A stretch of DNA of 64,000 nucleotides from Streptomyces longispororuber (GTDB lineage Bacteria; Actinomycetota; Actinomycetes; Streptomycetales; Streptomycetaceae), in NCBI RefSeq assembly GCF_024448165.1, contig NZ_JAMOLN010000015.1:1-64000 (forward strand), read 5' to 3'. The notes under the pieces are model-generated. The model did no database searches, had not been told where the DNA came from, and saw only the letters and a list, made by a program, of their open reading frames with translations. The translations under genes were made by a program, and so were the position numbers. Shown piece after piece: positions 16,503 to 27,438 of the stretch (position 1 is its first letter; every line of letters starts with the position of its first letter).

Positions 16503-17731
16503 CCGATCAGGAGGCGGCAGCGTCACGCAGCACGACCCACCGCTCCCTGCCCGAGCTGCGGTCCGCGGTGCGCACCCTGGCGGCCGGGCTGCGGCTGCCC
16601 GCCGAGCTGCGCACCAGGCTGACCCTGTCCGTGGCCCGGGTCGCCGAGCCCGAGCTGCGGGCAGGGCGTCTCGTCACCCTGGAGACGCGGCCGGAACAGG
16701 ACTTCGTACGGCGGGAGTTGACGGTGCTGCTGCGGGCCCCTTACGCCCCGTGGCCCGCTCCCGTGGAGGGGCTGCCGCTGCCCGCGCGGCGCGAGGCGGA
16801 CGCGACGGTGTGGCGGCTGCCGCTGCCCGGGACCCCGGGCCCGGGCGGCCCCGGCCAGCAGTCCTCCGTGGAACTCCTGGAGGAGGAGCTGCGGGCCGCC
16901 GTGGCCCGGGCCGAGGCGCTGGAGGCCGACCGGCGCAACCTCACCCACGAACTGGACGAGACCAACAGCGGGGTCCTCGCCCTGTACGTGCAGTTGGAGG
17001 AGCGCGACGAGCAACTGCGCCGCGCCCACGGCCAGATGCTGCGTGAGCTGGAGGACGCGCTGCGCCCCGGCCCCCTGAAGGTCGGCGGCCTGGAACTGGC
17101 CATCCACTACGCCCCGGCCGGCACGGACGCCCCCACCGGCGGCGATCTGTACGACTGGTTCCAACTGCCCGACGGCACTGTGCACATCACCGTCGTCGAC
17201 GCCCTCGGCCACGGCCTCACCAGTACCCGCAGCGCCCTGAACGTGACCCACGCCGTACGCACCCTCACCCTGGAGGGCCACCCGCTGGAGACGGTCGTCG
17301 CGCGCACCGACGAGATCCTGCTGCCCTACGACCGGGAGCTGATGGCCACCGTCCAGCTCGTCCGGATCGATCCGGTCGCCGGCCGCCTCACCCTCGCCAA
17401 CGGCAGCCATCCGCCACCCCTGCTGGTGCGCGAGGACGGCAGCGCCCGGTTCCTCGAAGTGCGCGGCCGGGGCATCGGATACCCGCTGGCGGGCAGCGAA
17501 GGACTGTGGCACGAGGAGCTCGCGCCCGGCGATCTGCTCGTGCTGTACACGGATGGTCTCACCGAGAGCCGCCGCGACCCCTACGAGGGCGAGCGCCGGC
17601 TCACGACGGCGGCCGTCCGCCACCGGCACCGTCCCACCGAAGAGATCCCCGGCGCCCTCGCCAAGGAGATGCACACCGTGATCCTGCACCCGGACGACAC
17701 CCTCGCCCTGACCGTACGGAGAACCCGATGA
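16499..17731 (+). CDS. RsbU-like PP2C phosphatase with degenerate N-terminal ATPase-like region
   Basis: A 410-residue SpoIIE/PP2C phosphatase, the probable output enzyme that dephosphorylates a STAS antagonist. Residues about 15-80 (LRSAVRTLAAGLRLPAEL, then RTRLTLSVARVAEPELR) resemble the start of an RsbT-like ATPase, but the N-box Glu/Asn are gone. A charged coiled coil (about 120-185) follows, then the phosphatase (about 190-408) with GGDLYDWF, VVDALGHG, YTDGLTESR and HPDDTLAL, all metal residues present. ATG 16499 overlaps the previous stop by 4 nt and is itself overlapped by the next start. RsbT probably docks at its N-terminus; that is inference. Confidence 0.86.
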   Translation: MTDQEAAASRSTTHRSLPELRSAVRTLAAGLRLPAELRTRLTLSVARVAEPELRAGRLVTLETRPEQDFVRRELTVLLRAPYAPWPAPVEGLPLPARREADATVWRLPLPGTPGPGGPGQQSSVELLEEELRAAVARAEALEADRRNLTHELDETNSGVLALYVQLEERDEQLRRAHGQMLRELEDALRPGPLKVGGLELAIHYAPAGTDAPTGGDLYDWFQLPDGTVHITVVDALGHGLTSTRSALNVTHAVRTLTLEGHPLETVVARTDEILLPYDRELMATVQLVRIDPVAGRLTLANGSHPPPLLVREDGSARFLEVRGRGIGYPLAGSEGLWHEELAPGDLLVLYTDGLTESRRDPYEGERRLTTAAVRHRHRPTEEIPGALAKEMHTVILHPDDTLALTVRRTR

Positions 17732-18156
17732 CCCCCACGGACCCCGGGGCCGTGCCCGACGGCCCGGCAGCCTCGGACGGGCCGGACGGGCCGGACGGGC
17801 CGGACGGGCCGCACACCGTGCTCGCCCTGGCCACGTCGGCGGGCCCGGACGGCCCGCTCGTCACGCTCACCGGCGACCTCGACTACGAGACGGCGCCGCG
17901 GCTCCTGGAGTCCGTGGCGGCGCTGGACGCCCCGGCGGGCACCACCGTGACGCTCGATCTGTCGGGCGTGGGGTTCTTCGACTCGGGCGGCATCAACGCG
18001 CTGTTGCGGGCCAGGACGTCACTGCGGAACCGGGACGCCGACCTCACGGTGCGCCGCCTTTCCCCGGTCGTCGAGCGGATATTCCGGATCACCGGTCTCG
18101 ATACGGTTCTCACTCCCGGCGCATCCGGGGACGGTGAAGATCCGACGGGCGGGTAG
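17728..18156 (+). CDS. STAS-domain anti-sigma factor antagonist
   Basis: A 142-residue RsbV-like protein. After a Gly/Pro/Asp leader encoded by a 9-bp tandem repeat, a STAS domain (about 35-130) carries LDLSGVGFFDSGGINALLRA; the Ser of FDSGG is the expected phosphorylation site. It should bind and neutralise a partner anti-sigma kinase when dephosphorylated, most simply the RsbW-like product of the next gene under control of the upstream phosphatase. ATG 17728 overlaps the previous stop by 4 nt. Confidence 0.87.
   Translation: MTPTDPGAVPDGPAASDGPDGPDGPDGPHTVLALATSAGPDGPLVTLTGDLDYETAPRLLESVAALDAPAGTTVTLDLSGVGFFDSGGINALLRARTSLRNRDADLTVRRLSPVVERIFRITGLDTVLTPGASGDGEDPTGG
17775..17810 (+). repeat. 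Tandem repeat, four copies of GGACGGGCC
   Basis: Four exact 9-bp units encode the Gly-Pro-Asp repeat in the N-terminal leader of the STAS antagonist. Copy number could vary by slippage without changing frame. Confidence 0.85.
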
Positions 18157-18165
18157 CCGGTACGC

Positions 18166-20030
<1,865 letters not shown>

Positions 20031-20242
20031 CTAGAAGGGAGCCCCGGAAGGATGCCGCCGGGGCACAAAGCACGTACTTCATTTTCCCACGCGTGCTCCA
20101 GGAGCGTCTCCGGGCCGAACGTCCCAAGGTCACGGGACCCTCCTTGGAGGATCGCCCAAGCCTTGCCGGTCCGCCGTCCGGGGCCTACGTTCCGCGCACC
20201 ATGCGAACCGCGCACCATTCGAACCCGGGACGGGGGTCCACC

Positions 20243-20920
20243 ATGTCCGACCGTATGCCGAGCCGCGTGGCCGACTGCGAGCGCCGCCTGACCGAGCTGC
20301 GCAGCGAGACGGAGTCGCTCCTCAAGGAACTCGAAGATCTCCGGCACGCCGCCGAAGCGGCCCCGACCCCGTCGGAGGCCGAGACCCGCGCCAACGGCCA
20401 GGCGATCCTGGCGGGCTCGTACAACTTCGCGACGGCCGTGACCTATCTGGCCGGCGACCAGGCCGACCCCGCCACGCTGCAGCTGCACGGCCAGCGGCGC
20501 GGCCTGCACGCCGTCGGGCTGCAGAAGGCGGGCGTGTACGGGTACAGCCCGAACCAGACCGGTGTGCACGGGGACTCGGCGAACGGGCCGGGCGTCCGGG
20601 CGACCAGCGAGGGCTCGACCGCCCTGGAGGCGCTGAGCACCCGGGGCATCGGCGCCGCCGTCTCCGGCAACGGGACGGGTCTGGTGGCCGACAACGCGAG
20701 CCCCGAGGGGGGCGTCGCCGTGGTCGCGCTGGGCCAGGCGAAGGGGATCGGCCTCTACGCCTCCGGCGAGCGGGCCGCCGTGCAGCTCGCCCGTGCGCCC
20801 TACGCAGGGTCGCCCAAGGCGGACTACCACGACGTGGGGGAAATCGTGCTGGATTCCAAGGCCGACCTCTATCTGTGCCGCAAGGCCGGCACACCGGGCA
20901 GCTGGGCCAAGCTCAACTGA
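20243..20920 (+). CDS. Coiled-coil protein with GVYG-type glycine repeats, unknown function
   Basis: I do not recognise this 225-residue protein. Residues about 5-45 form a charged coiled coil (ERRLTELRSETESLLKEL). A middle region (about 55-175) has short repeats such as GVYGYSPNQTGVHGDSANGPGVRAT and GIGAAVSGNGTGLVADNAS, broken here only for quotation, suggesting a beta-solenoid or trimeric stalk. The C-terminus DVGEIVLDSKADLYLCRKAGTPGSWAKLN resembles tips of fibre-like proteins. No signal peptide or transmembrane segment is seen. ATG 20243 follows GGGGG by 7 nt; the longer reading adds a low-quality leader. A trimeric fibre or stalk is my inference. The last 8 bp overlap the barstar gene. 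Confidence 0.6.
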   Translation: MSDRMPSRVADCERRLTELRSETESLLKELEDLRHAAEAAPTPSEAETRANGQAILAGSYNFATAVTYLAGDQADPATLQLHGQRRGLHAVGLQKAGVYGYSPNQTGVHGDSANGPGVRATSEGSTALEALSTRGIGAAVSGNGTGLVADNASPEGGVAVVALGQAKGIGLYASGERAAVQLARAPYAGSPKADYHDVGEIVLDSKADLYLCRKAGTPGSWAKLN

Positions 20921-21278
20921 GGCCGAGGACCACGGTGAGGGCGGCGTCGTCACCGCGGCGCCGCTCGACCGCCTCGGCGAACACCTCGCGGGCCGTCTCC
21001 CAGTCACCGGGGCGCCGCTCGGCGAACTCCTGCCATCCGGTCACCACGAGCACCAGTCCGTGCGCCGCCTTCGGCCCGACGCCCGGATCGCCCAGGGAGT
21101 CGGCGAGGGCGTCCCAGTTCCGTCCGAACCAGTCCGGCAGCTCCAGGACCCGGGCGCAGCGGTCCATGAGGGCGGCCTTGTCCTCGGCGCCGCCCAGGTC
21201 CAGGACCCGCACGGCCCAGCCCGCCGCGACGAGGGCCTGGCCGGGCGATGGGGTGGGGGACGGGGTGGGGCCGGTCAT
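20913..21278 (-). CDS. Barstar-family ribonuclease inhibitor
   Basis: A 121-residue cytoplasmic protein. After a Pro/Ser/Thr-rich leader, residues about 20-115 match the barstar fold: ALMDRCARVLELPDWFGRNWDALADSL is the helix-loop that plugs the ribonuclease active site, followed by the strand LVLVVTGWQEF. It should bind and block the ribonuclease encoded immediately upstream before or without its export. ATG 21278 overlaps the ribonuclease stop by 4 nt, so the two are made together. Its end overlaps the convergent GVYG-repeat gene by 8 bp. Confidence 0.88.
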   Translation of the reverse strand: MTGPTPSPTPSPGQALVAAGWAVRVLDLGGAEDKAALMDRCARVLELPDWFGRNWDALADSLGDPGVGPKAAHGLVLVVTGWQEFAERRPGDWETAREVFAEAVERRRGDDAALTVVLGLS

Positions 21279-21661
21279 CTCAGCACCGCCTTGAACGACT
21301 CGTAGTGGTCATCGGTGTAGTACGTCTCCCCACCGCGCCCGACGACGATGCGCCGGGCCCCGCGGTCGCGCTCCCCCGGGGTCCGCACGGTGTACTCGCG
21401 GTAGTACCCGCGCTTCTCCTTCGGCAGCTCCCCCTCGAAGTTCCCGAAGACGCTGCCGTCCTTCTCGTACGGGAAGGGGCCGCCCGCGTCGATGAGCGCG
21501 AGGGTCTGCCGCGCCTCGGCGGGCAGCTCCGACTCGCGCACGGTGGCCATGCCCGCCGCGCTCTCGTCGCCGGACGAACACCCACCGACGAGAAGCCCCA
21601 GACAGCCGAGCAGCAGCCCGACCAGAAGGAGCGGAACCCGGGAACGCAGCCGCACGACCAT
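21275..21661 (-). CDS. Exported lipoprotein ribonuclease (barnase/RNase Sa family)
   Basis: A 128-residue guanyl-specific ribonuclease. Residues 1-28 are a lipoprotein signal (LLGCLGLLVGGC, lipobox VGGC with Cys28), so the enzyme should be tethered to the outer face of the membrane. The active site of the RNase Sa family is intact: Glu89 in REYTV, Arg100, Arg104 in GARRI and His119 in YYTDDHY. RNase Sa's disulfide cysteines are missing. It is co-translated with a barstar inhibitor (ATGA overlap). Possible roles are RNA scavenging or a contact-dependent toxin with immunity; the lipid anchor favours cell-surface action. Confidence 0.87.
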   Translation of the reverse strand: MVVRLRSRVPLLLVGLLLGCLGLLVGGCSSGDESAAGMATVRESELPAEARQTLALIDAGGPFPYEKDGSVFGNFEGELPKEKRGYYREYTVRTPGERDRGARRIVVGRGGETYYTDDHYESFKAVLR

Positions 21662-21701
21662 GCTCAGATGCTGCCACGCTCAAGCCCGGTCGGCCCGATC
21701 G

Positions 21702-21751
21702 ATCAAGCCTCTCCGGCGATTGAGGAGCGGGGCCCGGGGCAGAGCCCCGAG
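21702..21751. repeat. Dispersed Streptomyces intergenic repeat (two-hairpin type)
   Basis: The 50-bp stretch begins ATCAAGCCTCTCCGGCGATT, continues through GAGGAGCGGGG and ends with a GGGGC/GCCCC stem (AGAGCCCCGAG). From memory, near-identical copies are scattered in intergenic DNA of many Streptomyces genomes. Here it lies between the ribonuclease start and the SorC stop. It can fold into two hairpins and may act as a terminator. Confidence 0.65.
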
Positions 21752-21770
21752 ACGTCACCCCCGGCGCGGC

Positions 21771-22814
21771 TCACTCATCAGGATCGGCCCGCTGCAAGGC
21801 GGGCCGAGGAGCAGCCCCGGCGGTCAGCAGAAAATCAGCCGCGGCCGTGTCGGTGACGAGACTGGTCACCAGCCCCGACCGCAACACCGCGTCAATGGCG
21901 GCAGCCTTCCGCTGCCCACCCGCGATCGCCACGACCTCAGGTATCCGCCGCAGCCGGTCGGCCTCGACCGTGATGCACCGCTCCCCCAGGTCCCGCCCGA
22001 CCCGACGCCCCTGCGTGTCGAAGAGGTGCGCGGACATCTCCGCGGCGACCCCCAGCGAGGCGTAGTGCGCCCGCTCCTCGTCGCTCAGCATGTCGTGCAC
22101 GGTCGAGATGCCCGGCTCCCACGAGCCGATGGACACGCACGCGACGGTGACCTTGTCGAAGTACTCGAAGGCGCGGGCGATCCCGGTCTGGTTGCGCAGC
22201 GCCGCCGCCGTCGCCGCGTCGGGCAGCAGCATCGGCGCGTAGATCGGGTGGGCGTCACCGCCGGAGACCTGCGCGGCACGCCGCACGGCCTCCACGGATC
22301 CGCGCTCCGCGGTCCCGGCGTCGTACACGCCGGTCAGCTGCACGACGGTGCACGGCGGCAGCCGGTCGAGGGCCGCGGCCATGTGGATGGTGGAGCGCCC
22401 CCAGGCGAGCCCGAGGACGTCGCCCTCGGTCACCAGTTCGCCGAGCAGATCCGCGGCGACCTCGCCGAGGTTCTCGGGATCGGGCGACTCCTCCGCCTCG
22501 GCGGGCGACTCGACGACCACTGCGTGCCGCAGGCCGTAGCGGGCGCGCAGCGCGTCGGAGCGCTCGGCGTCCAGCTCGGCCGGGACCCGGATCTCGATGC
22601 GTACGAGATCCCGCTCGAGAGCGGTCTCCAGGACCCTGGCCACCTTGAAGCGGCTCACGCCGAACTCCTCGGCGATCTGGATCTTGGACTTGCCCTCGAG
22701 GTAGAAGCGGCGGGCCATGGCCGCCGCCTGCACCAGCTCCGCGGGTCCCATCCGCAGGGCTGCCCGTCCCGCCGATGATGCGGACACGGCGATCTCCTCA
22801 CTGCTCTTCTGCAC
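21771..22814 (-). CDS. SorC/DeoR-family sugar-binding transcriptional regulator
   Basis: A 347-residue regulator. An N-terminal HTH (about 25-70, KSKIQIAEEFGVSRFKVARVLETALERDLV) is followed by the SorC effector domain (about 85-335) with GDVLGLAWGRST, a sugar-phosphate isomerase-like fold that binds phosphorylated sugars. It lies 94 bp downstream of rpe on the same strand, behind an extended dyad. Control of a pentose or related sugar pathway is suggested by the neighbour but not shown. The start at 22814 is the first Met of the reading; an internal Met near residue 22 would leave the HTH complete. Confidence 0.85.
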   Translation of the reverse strand: MQKSSEEIAVSASSAGRAALRMGPAELVQAAAMARRFYLEGKSKIQIAEEFGVSRFKVARVLETALERDLVRIEIRVPAELDAERSDALRARYGLRHAVVVESPAEAEESPDPENLGEVAADLLGELVTEGDVLGLAWGRSTIHMAAALDRLPPCTVVQLTGVYDAGTAERGSVEAVRRAAQVSGGDAHPIYAPMLLPDAATAAALRNQTGIARAFEYFDKVTVACVSIGSWEPGISTVHDMLSDEERAHYASLGVAAEMSAHLFDTQGRRVGRDLGERCITVEADRLRRIPEVVAIAGGQRKAAAIDAVLRSGLVTSLVTDTAAADFLLTAGAAPRPALQRADPDE

Positions 22815-22835
22815 GACTCACTGCGTTCACAACCT

Positions 22836-22903
22836 GGATACGCCGTTCATCCTTGCAGATCCGAAGGGCTTGATCAGCCCTGAAGGACGGCGTTCACGTA
22901 TCC
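22836..22903. promoter_or_regulatory. 68-bp nested inverted repeat between rpe and sorC
   Basis: Four arm pairs nest around TGATC: GGATAC/GTATCC (22836-22841, 22898-22903), GCCG/CGGC, TCCTT/AAGGA and AGGGCT/AGCCCT (22865-22870, 22876-22881). It begins 5 bp after the rpe stop and ends 21 bp before the sorC start. It could be a SorC tetramer operator, a terminator of rpe, or both. Confidence 0.5.
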
Positions 22904-22908
22904 GTGGC

Positions 22909-23595
22909 TCAGTGGTCGCACGCCCAGGAGGCGGATGCCGTCGCGCCCGCCGCTTGGGTGCGCAGTGCACGTACCGCTTCTGCCGGGTCGTTCGCCCCGT
23001 ATACCGCCGATCCGGCGACGAAGACGTCCGCTCCGGCCTCGGCGCAGCGCTCGATCGTCGACGCGGAGACGCCGCCGTCGACCTGGAGCCACAGTTCCAG
23101 ACCGTGCTTCGAGATCAGCTCCCGGGTGCGACGGATCTTCGGCAGCATGATGTCCAGGAACGCCTGCCCCCCGAAGCCGGGTTCAACCGTCATGATCAGC
23201 AGCATGTCGAGCTCGGGGAGGAGATCCTCGTACGGCTCGATGGGCGTCGCCGGCTTGAGGGCCATGGAGGCGCGGGCGCCCTTGGCGCGGATCTCTCGGG
23301 CCAGCCGGACGGGACCGGCGGCGGCCTCCGCGTGGAAGGTGACGGACCCGGCCCCCGCTTCGACGTACTGCGGCGCCCAGCGATCGGGGTCCTCGATCAT
23401 CAGATGGCAGTCCAGCGGGGTGTCCGTCGCCCGCGCCAGGGACTCTACGACCGGCACCCCGAGCGTGAGGTTCGGGACGAAGTGGTTGTCCATGACGTCG
23501 ACATGGAGCCAGTCGGCGCCTTCGACGGCCTTTGCCTCGTCGGCAAGGCGGGCGAAGTCCGCGGACAGGATGCTGGGGTTGATCTGCACGGCCAT
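22909..23595 (-). CDS. rpe: Ribulose-phosphate 3-epimerase
   Basis: A 228-residue TIM barrel interconverting ribulose-5-phosphate and xylulose-5-phosphate in the pentose phosphate pathway. Metal and catalytic signatures are intact: [50 protein letters not shown] and [11 protein letters not shown] 23595 ([10 protein letters not shown]) is the standard family start; the longer reading is upstream DNA. It is divergent from the MMPL transporter with 149 bp between. Confidence 0.95.
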   Translation of the reverse strand: MAVQINPSILSADFARLADEAKAVEGADWLHVDVMDNHFVPNLTLGVPVVESLARATDTPLDCHLMIEDPDRWAPQYVEAGAGSVTFHAEAAAGPVRLAREIRAKGARASMALKPATPIEPYEDLLPELDMLLIMTVEPGFGGQAFLDIMLPKIRRTRELISKHGLELWLQVDGGVSASTIERCAEAGADVFVAGSAVYGANDPAEAVRALRTQAAGATASASWACDH

Positions 23596-23744
23596 GACCC
23601 AAGCCTGCCATGCCCGGCGCCCGTTGCCCGCCTCGGTCCAGACCAGCACGCGATACCGATGCCGAGCCGTGCCCTTGCGTGCCATGGTGGGCGGCCCGAC
23701 GGACCGACGGGAATCACACCGCGCACGACGCAGCGGGGGGCGCC

Positions 23745-25898
23745 ATGGCGGACGGACACAGTGACGGCGTACGGAGCACCGGGCCGGACCGGCAGCGCGG
23801 GGTCGCCTGGCTCGTGTGCGGGCGGCGCAGCAAGTGGCTGGTGCTGCTGCTGTGGCTGATCGTCATCGTGGGCACCGCGCCGCTCGCCCAGAAGCTCACC
23901 GACGCACAGGACAACGACGCACAGTCCTGGCTGCCCGGCTCGGCCGAGTCGACCCAAGTCCTCGACCTGTCCAAGGACTTCAGGCCCGAGACGATCCCGG
24001 CCGTCGTGATCTACGCACGGGACGGCGGGCTGACCGTGGCCGACCGGGCCCGGATCGCCGCGGACGTCCGCCAGCTCAAGCAGCTCGGCGACCACGGGCT
24101 GCGCGGCACGGAGACCCGCGGACCGGTCTTCGACAAGAAGGCGGGAGCGTCGGCGGCCCAGGTCTACGTGCCGGTGACGATGGACGAGAAGGGCTGGGAA
24201 CGGATCGCGCCCGCCGTGGACTCCATCCGCGACCGGACCGGGAAATCAGTCGACGGGCTGCAGATCCACATCACCGGCCCCGGCGGCACCTCCGCGGACT
24301 TCTCCGCGGCCTTCGAGGGCATCGACTCGACGCTGCTGCTCTCGGCCCTGGGCATCGTGATCGTCATCCTGCTGTTCACCTATCGCAGTCCGACGCTGCT
24401 CCTGGTGCCGGTGGTGAGCGTGGTGGCGGCGCTGTTCACGGCGCAGGCCCTGATCTACCTCCTGGCCCAGCACGCGGGGCTGACCGTGAACGGGCAGAGC
24501 GCGGGCATCCTCACGGTGCTCGTGTTCGGCGCCGGGACGGACTACGCGCTGCTCCTGGTCGCCCGCTACCGGGAGGAGCTGCGCCGGCACGACGACCGGC
24601 ACGAGGCGATGGCGCTGGCCCTGCACCGGGCGGGCCCGGCCGTGCTCGCGTCCGGCGCGACCGTGGTGCTGAGCATGCTCGTCCTGCTCACGGCCGACAT
24701 GAACTCGACGCGGGGCCTGGGTCCGGTGGCGGCGATCGGGGTCGCGGTCGGGCTGTCGGCGATGCTCACGCTGTTCCCGGCCCTGCTGGTGATCTTCGGC
24801 CGGTGGATCTTCTGGCCGGCGATCCCCCACATGGGCAGCCCCGAGCCCACCGAGCGGGGCGTGTGGGCGCGCATCGGGCGCCGCATCGCCCGCCGGCCGC
24901 GCACGGTCTGGGCGGCGACGGCGGTGGCCCTGGCGCTGCTCTCCCTCGGACTGATCCAGCTCAGGGCCGAGGGCATCAGCAACGCCGACTCGTTCACCGA
25001 CAAGCCGGACTCGATCGTGGGCCAGGAGATCTCCGCGAAGCATTTCCCCGGGGGCACCGGCGACCCGCTCGTCATCGTCGCGAACCGGGCGCAGGGCGAG
25101 CGGGTCGGCCGGGCCGTCGCCACCACCGAGGGCGTGGTGCCGCGGAGTATCGGCGTGCCCCCGAACACCCGGCCCGTGCACGACGGCCGGGTCCTCTTCG
25201 AGGCGACGACGACCGCACCGTCCGACAGCCAGGCCGCCAAGGACACCGTGGACCGGGTGCGCGACGCGGTGCACGCCGTGCCCGGGGCGGACGCGAAGGT
25301 GGGCGGCGGCACGGCGGCGCTGCTCGACATGGACCGGGCGACCGCGCACGACAACAAACTGGTGATCCCGCTGGTCCTGGTGGTCGTCCTGCTGATCCTC
25401 GGGCTGCTGCTGCGGGCGCTGGTGGCACCCCTGCTGCTGATCGGGACGGTCGTGCTGTCCTTCGCGGCGGCGCTCGGCGTCAGCGCGCTCGCCTTCCGCC
25501 ACCTCTTCGACTACGCGGGCGAGTCGACGGACTTCCCGCTCTTCGTCTTCGTGTTCCTGGTGGCGCTCGGCATCGACTACAACATCTTCCTCACGACCCG
25601 CATCCGCGAGGAGGCCGCCCGCCAGGGCACCCGCCCCGGCGTCGTCACCGGCCTGGCCGCGACCGGTGCCGTGATCACCTCGGCGGGCCTGGTCCTGGCG
25701 GGCACGTTCGCGGCGCTCGGCACCCTGCCGATGGTGGCCTTCGCGGAGATCGGCTTCGCGGTGGCGCTCGGCGTGCTCCTGGACACGTTCGTGGTGCGGT
25801 CGGTCCTGGTGACGTCGCTGTTCCTGGACGTGGGGCCCCGCGTGTGGTGGCCCCACTCCCTCGCGAAGACGTCAGACGGTACGCCGGATCAGGGCTAG
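23745..25898 (+). CDS. MMPL/RND-family transporter
   Basis: A 717-residue membrane protein of the MMPL branch of the RND superfamily, with two repeats of one helix, a periplasmic loop and five clustered helices. [18 protein letters not shown] (about residue 265) and its second-repeat counterpart [15 protein letters not shown] (about 610) carry the Asp-Tyr proton-relay motif. Homologues export lipids, siderophores or antibiotics such as actinorhodin. ATG 23745 follows GGGGGG closely. No biosynthetic cluster is adjacent, so the substrate is unknown. The last 27 bp overlap the convergent rsmB. Confidence 0.88.
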   Translation: MADGHSDGVRSTGPDRQRGVAWLVCGRRSKWLVLLLWLIVIVGTAPLAQKLTDAQDNDAQSWLPGSAESTQVLDLSKDFRPETIPAVVIYARDGGLTVADRARIAADVRQLKQLGDHGLRGTETRGPVFDKKAGASAAQVYVPVTMDEKGWERIAPAVDSIRDRTGKSVDGLQIHITGPGGTSADFSAAFEGIDSTLLLSALGIVIVILLFTYRSPTLLLVPVVSVVAALFTAQALIYLLAQHAGLTVNGQSAGILTVLVFGAGTDYALLLVARYREELRRHDDRHEAMALALHRAGPAVLASGATVVLSMLVLLTADMNSTRGLGPVAAIGVAVGLSAMLTLFPALLVIFGRWIFWPAIPHMGSPEPTERGVWARIGRRIARRPRTVWAATAVALALLSLGLIQLRAEGISNADSFTDKPDSIVGQEISAKHFPGGTGDPLVIVANRAQGERVGRAVATTEGVVPRSIGVPPNTRPVHDGRVLFEATTTAPSDSQAAKDTVDRVRDAVHAVPGADAKVGGGTAALLDMDRATAHDNKLVIPLVLVVVLLILGLLLRALVAPLLLIGTVVLSFAAALGVSALAFRHLFDYAGESTDFPLFVFVFLVALGIDYNIFLTTRIREEAARQGTRPGVVTGLAATGAVITSAGLVLAGTFAALGTLPMVAFAEIGFAVALGVLLDTFVVRSVLVTSLFLDVGPRVWWPHSLAKTSDGTPDQG

Positions 25899-27320
25899 GT
25901 ACATCGCGTCGGTCCCGTGCAGATGCGGCCACAGCTGCACGTCGGGACCGTCGCCGAGCGCCGGCACGCCCGCCAACAGGGGCCGCGCGTCGATGAGTTC
26001 GGCCCCGTCGAAACCCTTCAGCACGTCGTCGACGACGGCCCGCGTCTCGGCGAGGTGCGGCGAGCACGTGGCGTAGCCGACGACACCGCCGACGCGGACG
26101 GACTCAAGTGCCGTGCGCAGCAAGGAGCGTTGCAGCGGACCGAATCCGTCGAGGTCCTCCGGTCGCCGCCGCCACCGGGCCTCGGGGCGCCGCCGCAGGG
26201 CGCCGAGCCCGGTGCAGGGCACGTCCATCAGGACCCGGTCGAACGTGCCGGGACCCCACGGCGGCCGCGTCCCGTCCGCGGCGATCACCTGGTAGGGACC
26301 CGGGTTCCCGGCGAGCGCCTTCGCCACGAGCCCGGCGCGGTGCGGCTGCTTCTCGGAGGCGAGCAGCGTCGCCCCGCGCTCGGCGGCGAGCCCGGCCAGC
26401 ATCGCGGCCTTGCCGCCGGGACCCGCGCAGCCGTCCAGCCACTTCTCGTCCCTGCCCTCGACCGGAGCGTTCGCGAGCGCGATGGCGACGAGCTGGCTGC
26501 CCTCGTCCTGCACGCCGGCCCGGCCGGACCGCACGACGTCGAACGCGCCCGGCTCGCCGCCCTCCGCCAGCCGCACCGCATACGGCGACCAGCGGCCGGG
26601 CAGCCCGGACTCCTCGCCGACCTCGTCGAGCACGGCCTCGGCCGTGGTCCGCCCGGGCCGTGCGACGAGGGTGACCTCGGGCCGCTCGTTGTCGGCCTCC
26701 AGCAGGTCCTCGATGCCCGCGCGACCGCCTCCCAGGGAGTCCCACAGCGCCGACACGACCCATCGCGGATGCGAATGCACGACGGCCAGATGGTCCTCGG
26801 GGTCGTCGTCGTACGGAGGCGCGACCCGCTCCAGCCAGGCGTCGAGATCGTGCTGGGACACCTTGCGCAGCACGGCGTTGACGAACTTGGCCCGGCCGTC
26901 GCCGAGCACGACGCGGGCCAGCTCGACGGAGGCGGAGACGGCGGCGTGCGTCGGGATCCGCGTCCCGAGGAGCTGGTGCACCCCGAGGTTGAGCACGTCC
27001 AGGACGGGCGGATCCACCTCGCGCAGCGGCCGGTCGATGCAGGCCGCGACGATCGCGTCGTACGTCCCCTGCCGGCGCAGCGTCCCGTAGACGAGCTCGG
27101 TCGCGAGCGCCGCGTCCCGGCCGTCGAAGCCGCCCTTGTCGCGGGCCTTGCGCAGCAGCGGCGGCAGCACGAGGTTCGCGTACGCGTCCCGCTCGTCGAC
27201 CGCGCGCAGCGCCTCGAAGGCGAGGATGCGCACGGGGTCCTTCTGCGGGCGGCGGTGCGGCTTGCCGGGCTTCCCGGACTTGCGGGGGCCGCGGTTCGAC
27301 GGGGTCGTCTGGTCGTTCAA
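25872..27320 (-). CDS. rsmB: 16S rRNA (cytosine-967-C5)-methyltransferase
   Basis: A 482-residue RNA m5C methyltransferase. A basic leader (about 1-30) and a NusB-like RNA-binding domain (about 30-170) precede the SAM-dependent domain (about 200-480) with LDGCAGPGGKAAMLAGL, DVPCTGLGALRRRPEARWRR (Cys of the PCT motif) and VGYATCSPHLAET (catalytic Cys). Methylation of 16S rRNA C967 is the family role. It follows fmt on the same strand after 118 bp, a conserved arrangement. Confidence 0.93.
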   Translation of the reverse strand: MNDQTTPSNRGPRKSGKPGKPHRRPQKDPVRILAFEALRAVDERDAYANLVLPPLLRKARDKGGFDGRDAALATELVYGTLRRQGTYDAIVAACIDRPLREVDPPVLDVLNLGVHQLLGTRIPTHAAVSASVELARVVLGDGRAKFVNAVLRKVSQHDLDAWLERVAPPYDDDPEDHLAVVHSHPRWVVSALWDSLGGGRAGIEDLLEADNERPEVTLVARPGRTTAEAVLDEVGEESGLPGRWSPYAVRLAEGGEPGAFDVVRSGRAGVQDEGSQLVAIALANAPVEGRDEKWLDGCAGPGGKAAMLAGLAAERGATLLASEKQPHRAGLVAKALAGNPGPYQVIAADGTRPPWGPGTFDRVLMDVPCTGLGALRRRPEARWRRRPEDLDGFGPLQRSLLRTALESVRVGGVVGYATCSPHLAETRAVVDDVLKGFDGAELIDARPLLAGVPALGDGPDVQLWPHLHGTDAMYLALIRRTV

Positions 27321-27438
27321 AGGTGCTCCGCTGGTGGGATCGTACGGGCGACGCGCAGGGGCGGTACGCCGGGGTGAACCCTCCCAGCGTACGTCCCGGC
27401 CGTCCGGCGGACCCCCGAGGGGGCACCGGGCCGACGGG

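Noticed and set aside
17775-17810. Tandem GGACGGGCC units as a possible CRISPR-like or regulatory array
   Set aside because: Units are contiguous without spacers and lie in frame within a coding sequence.
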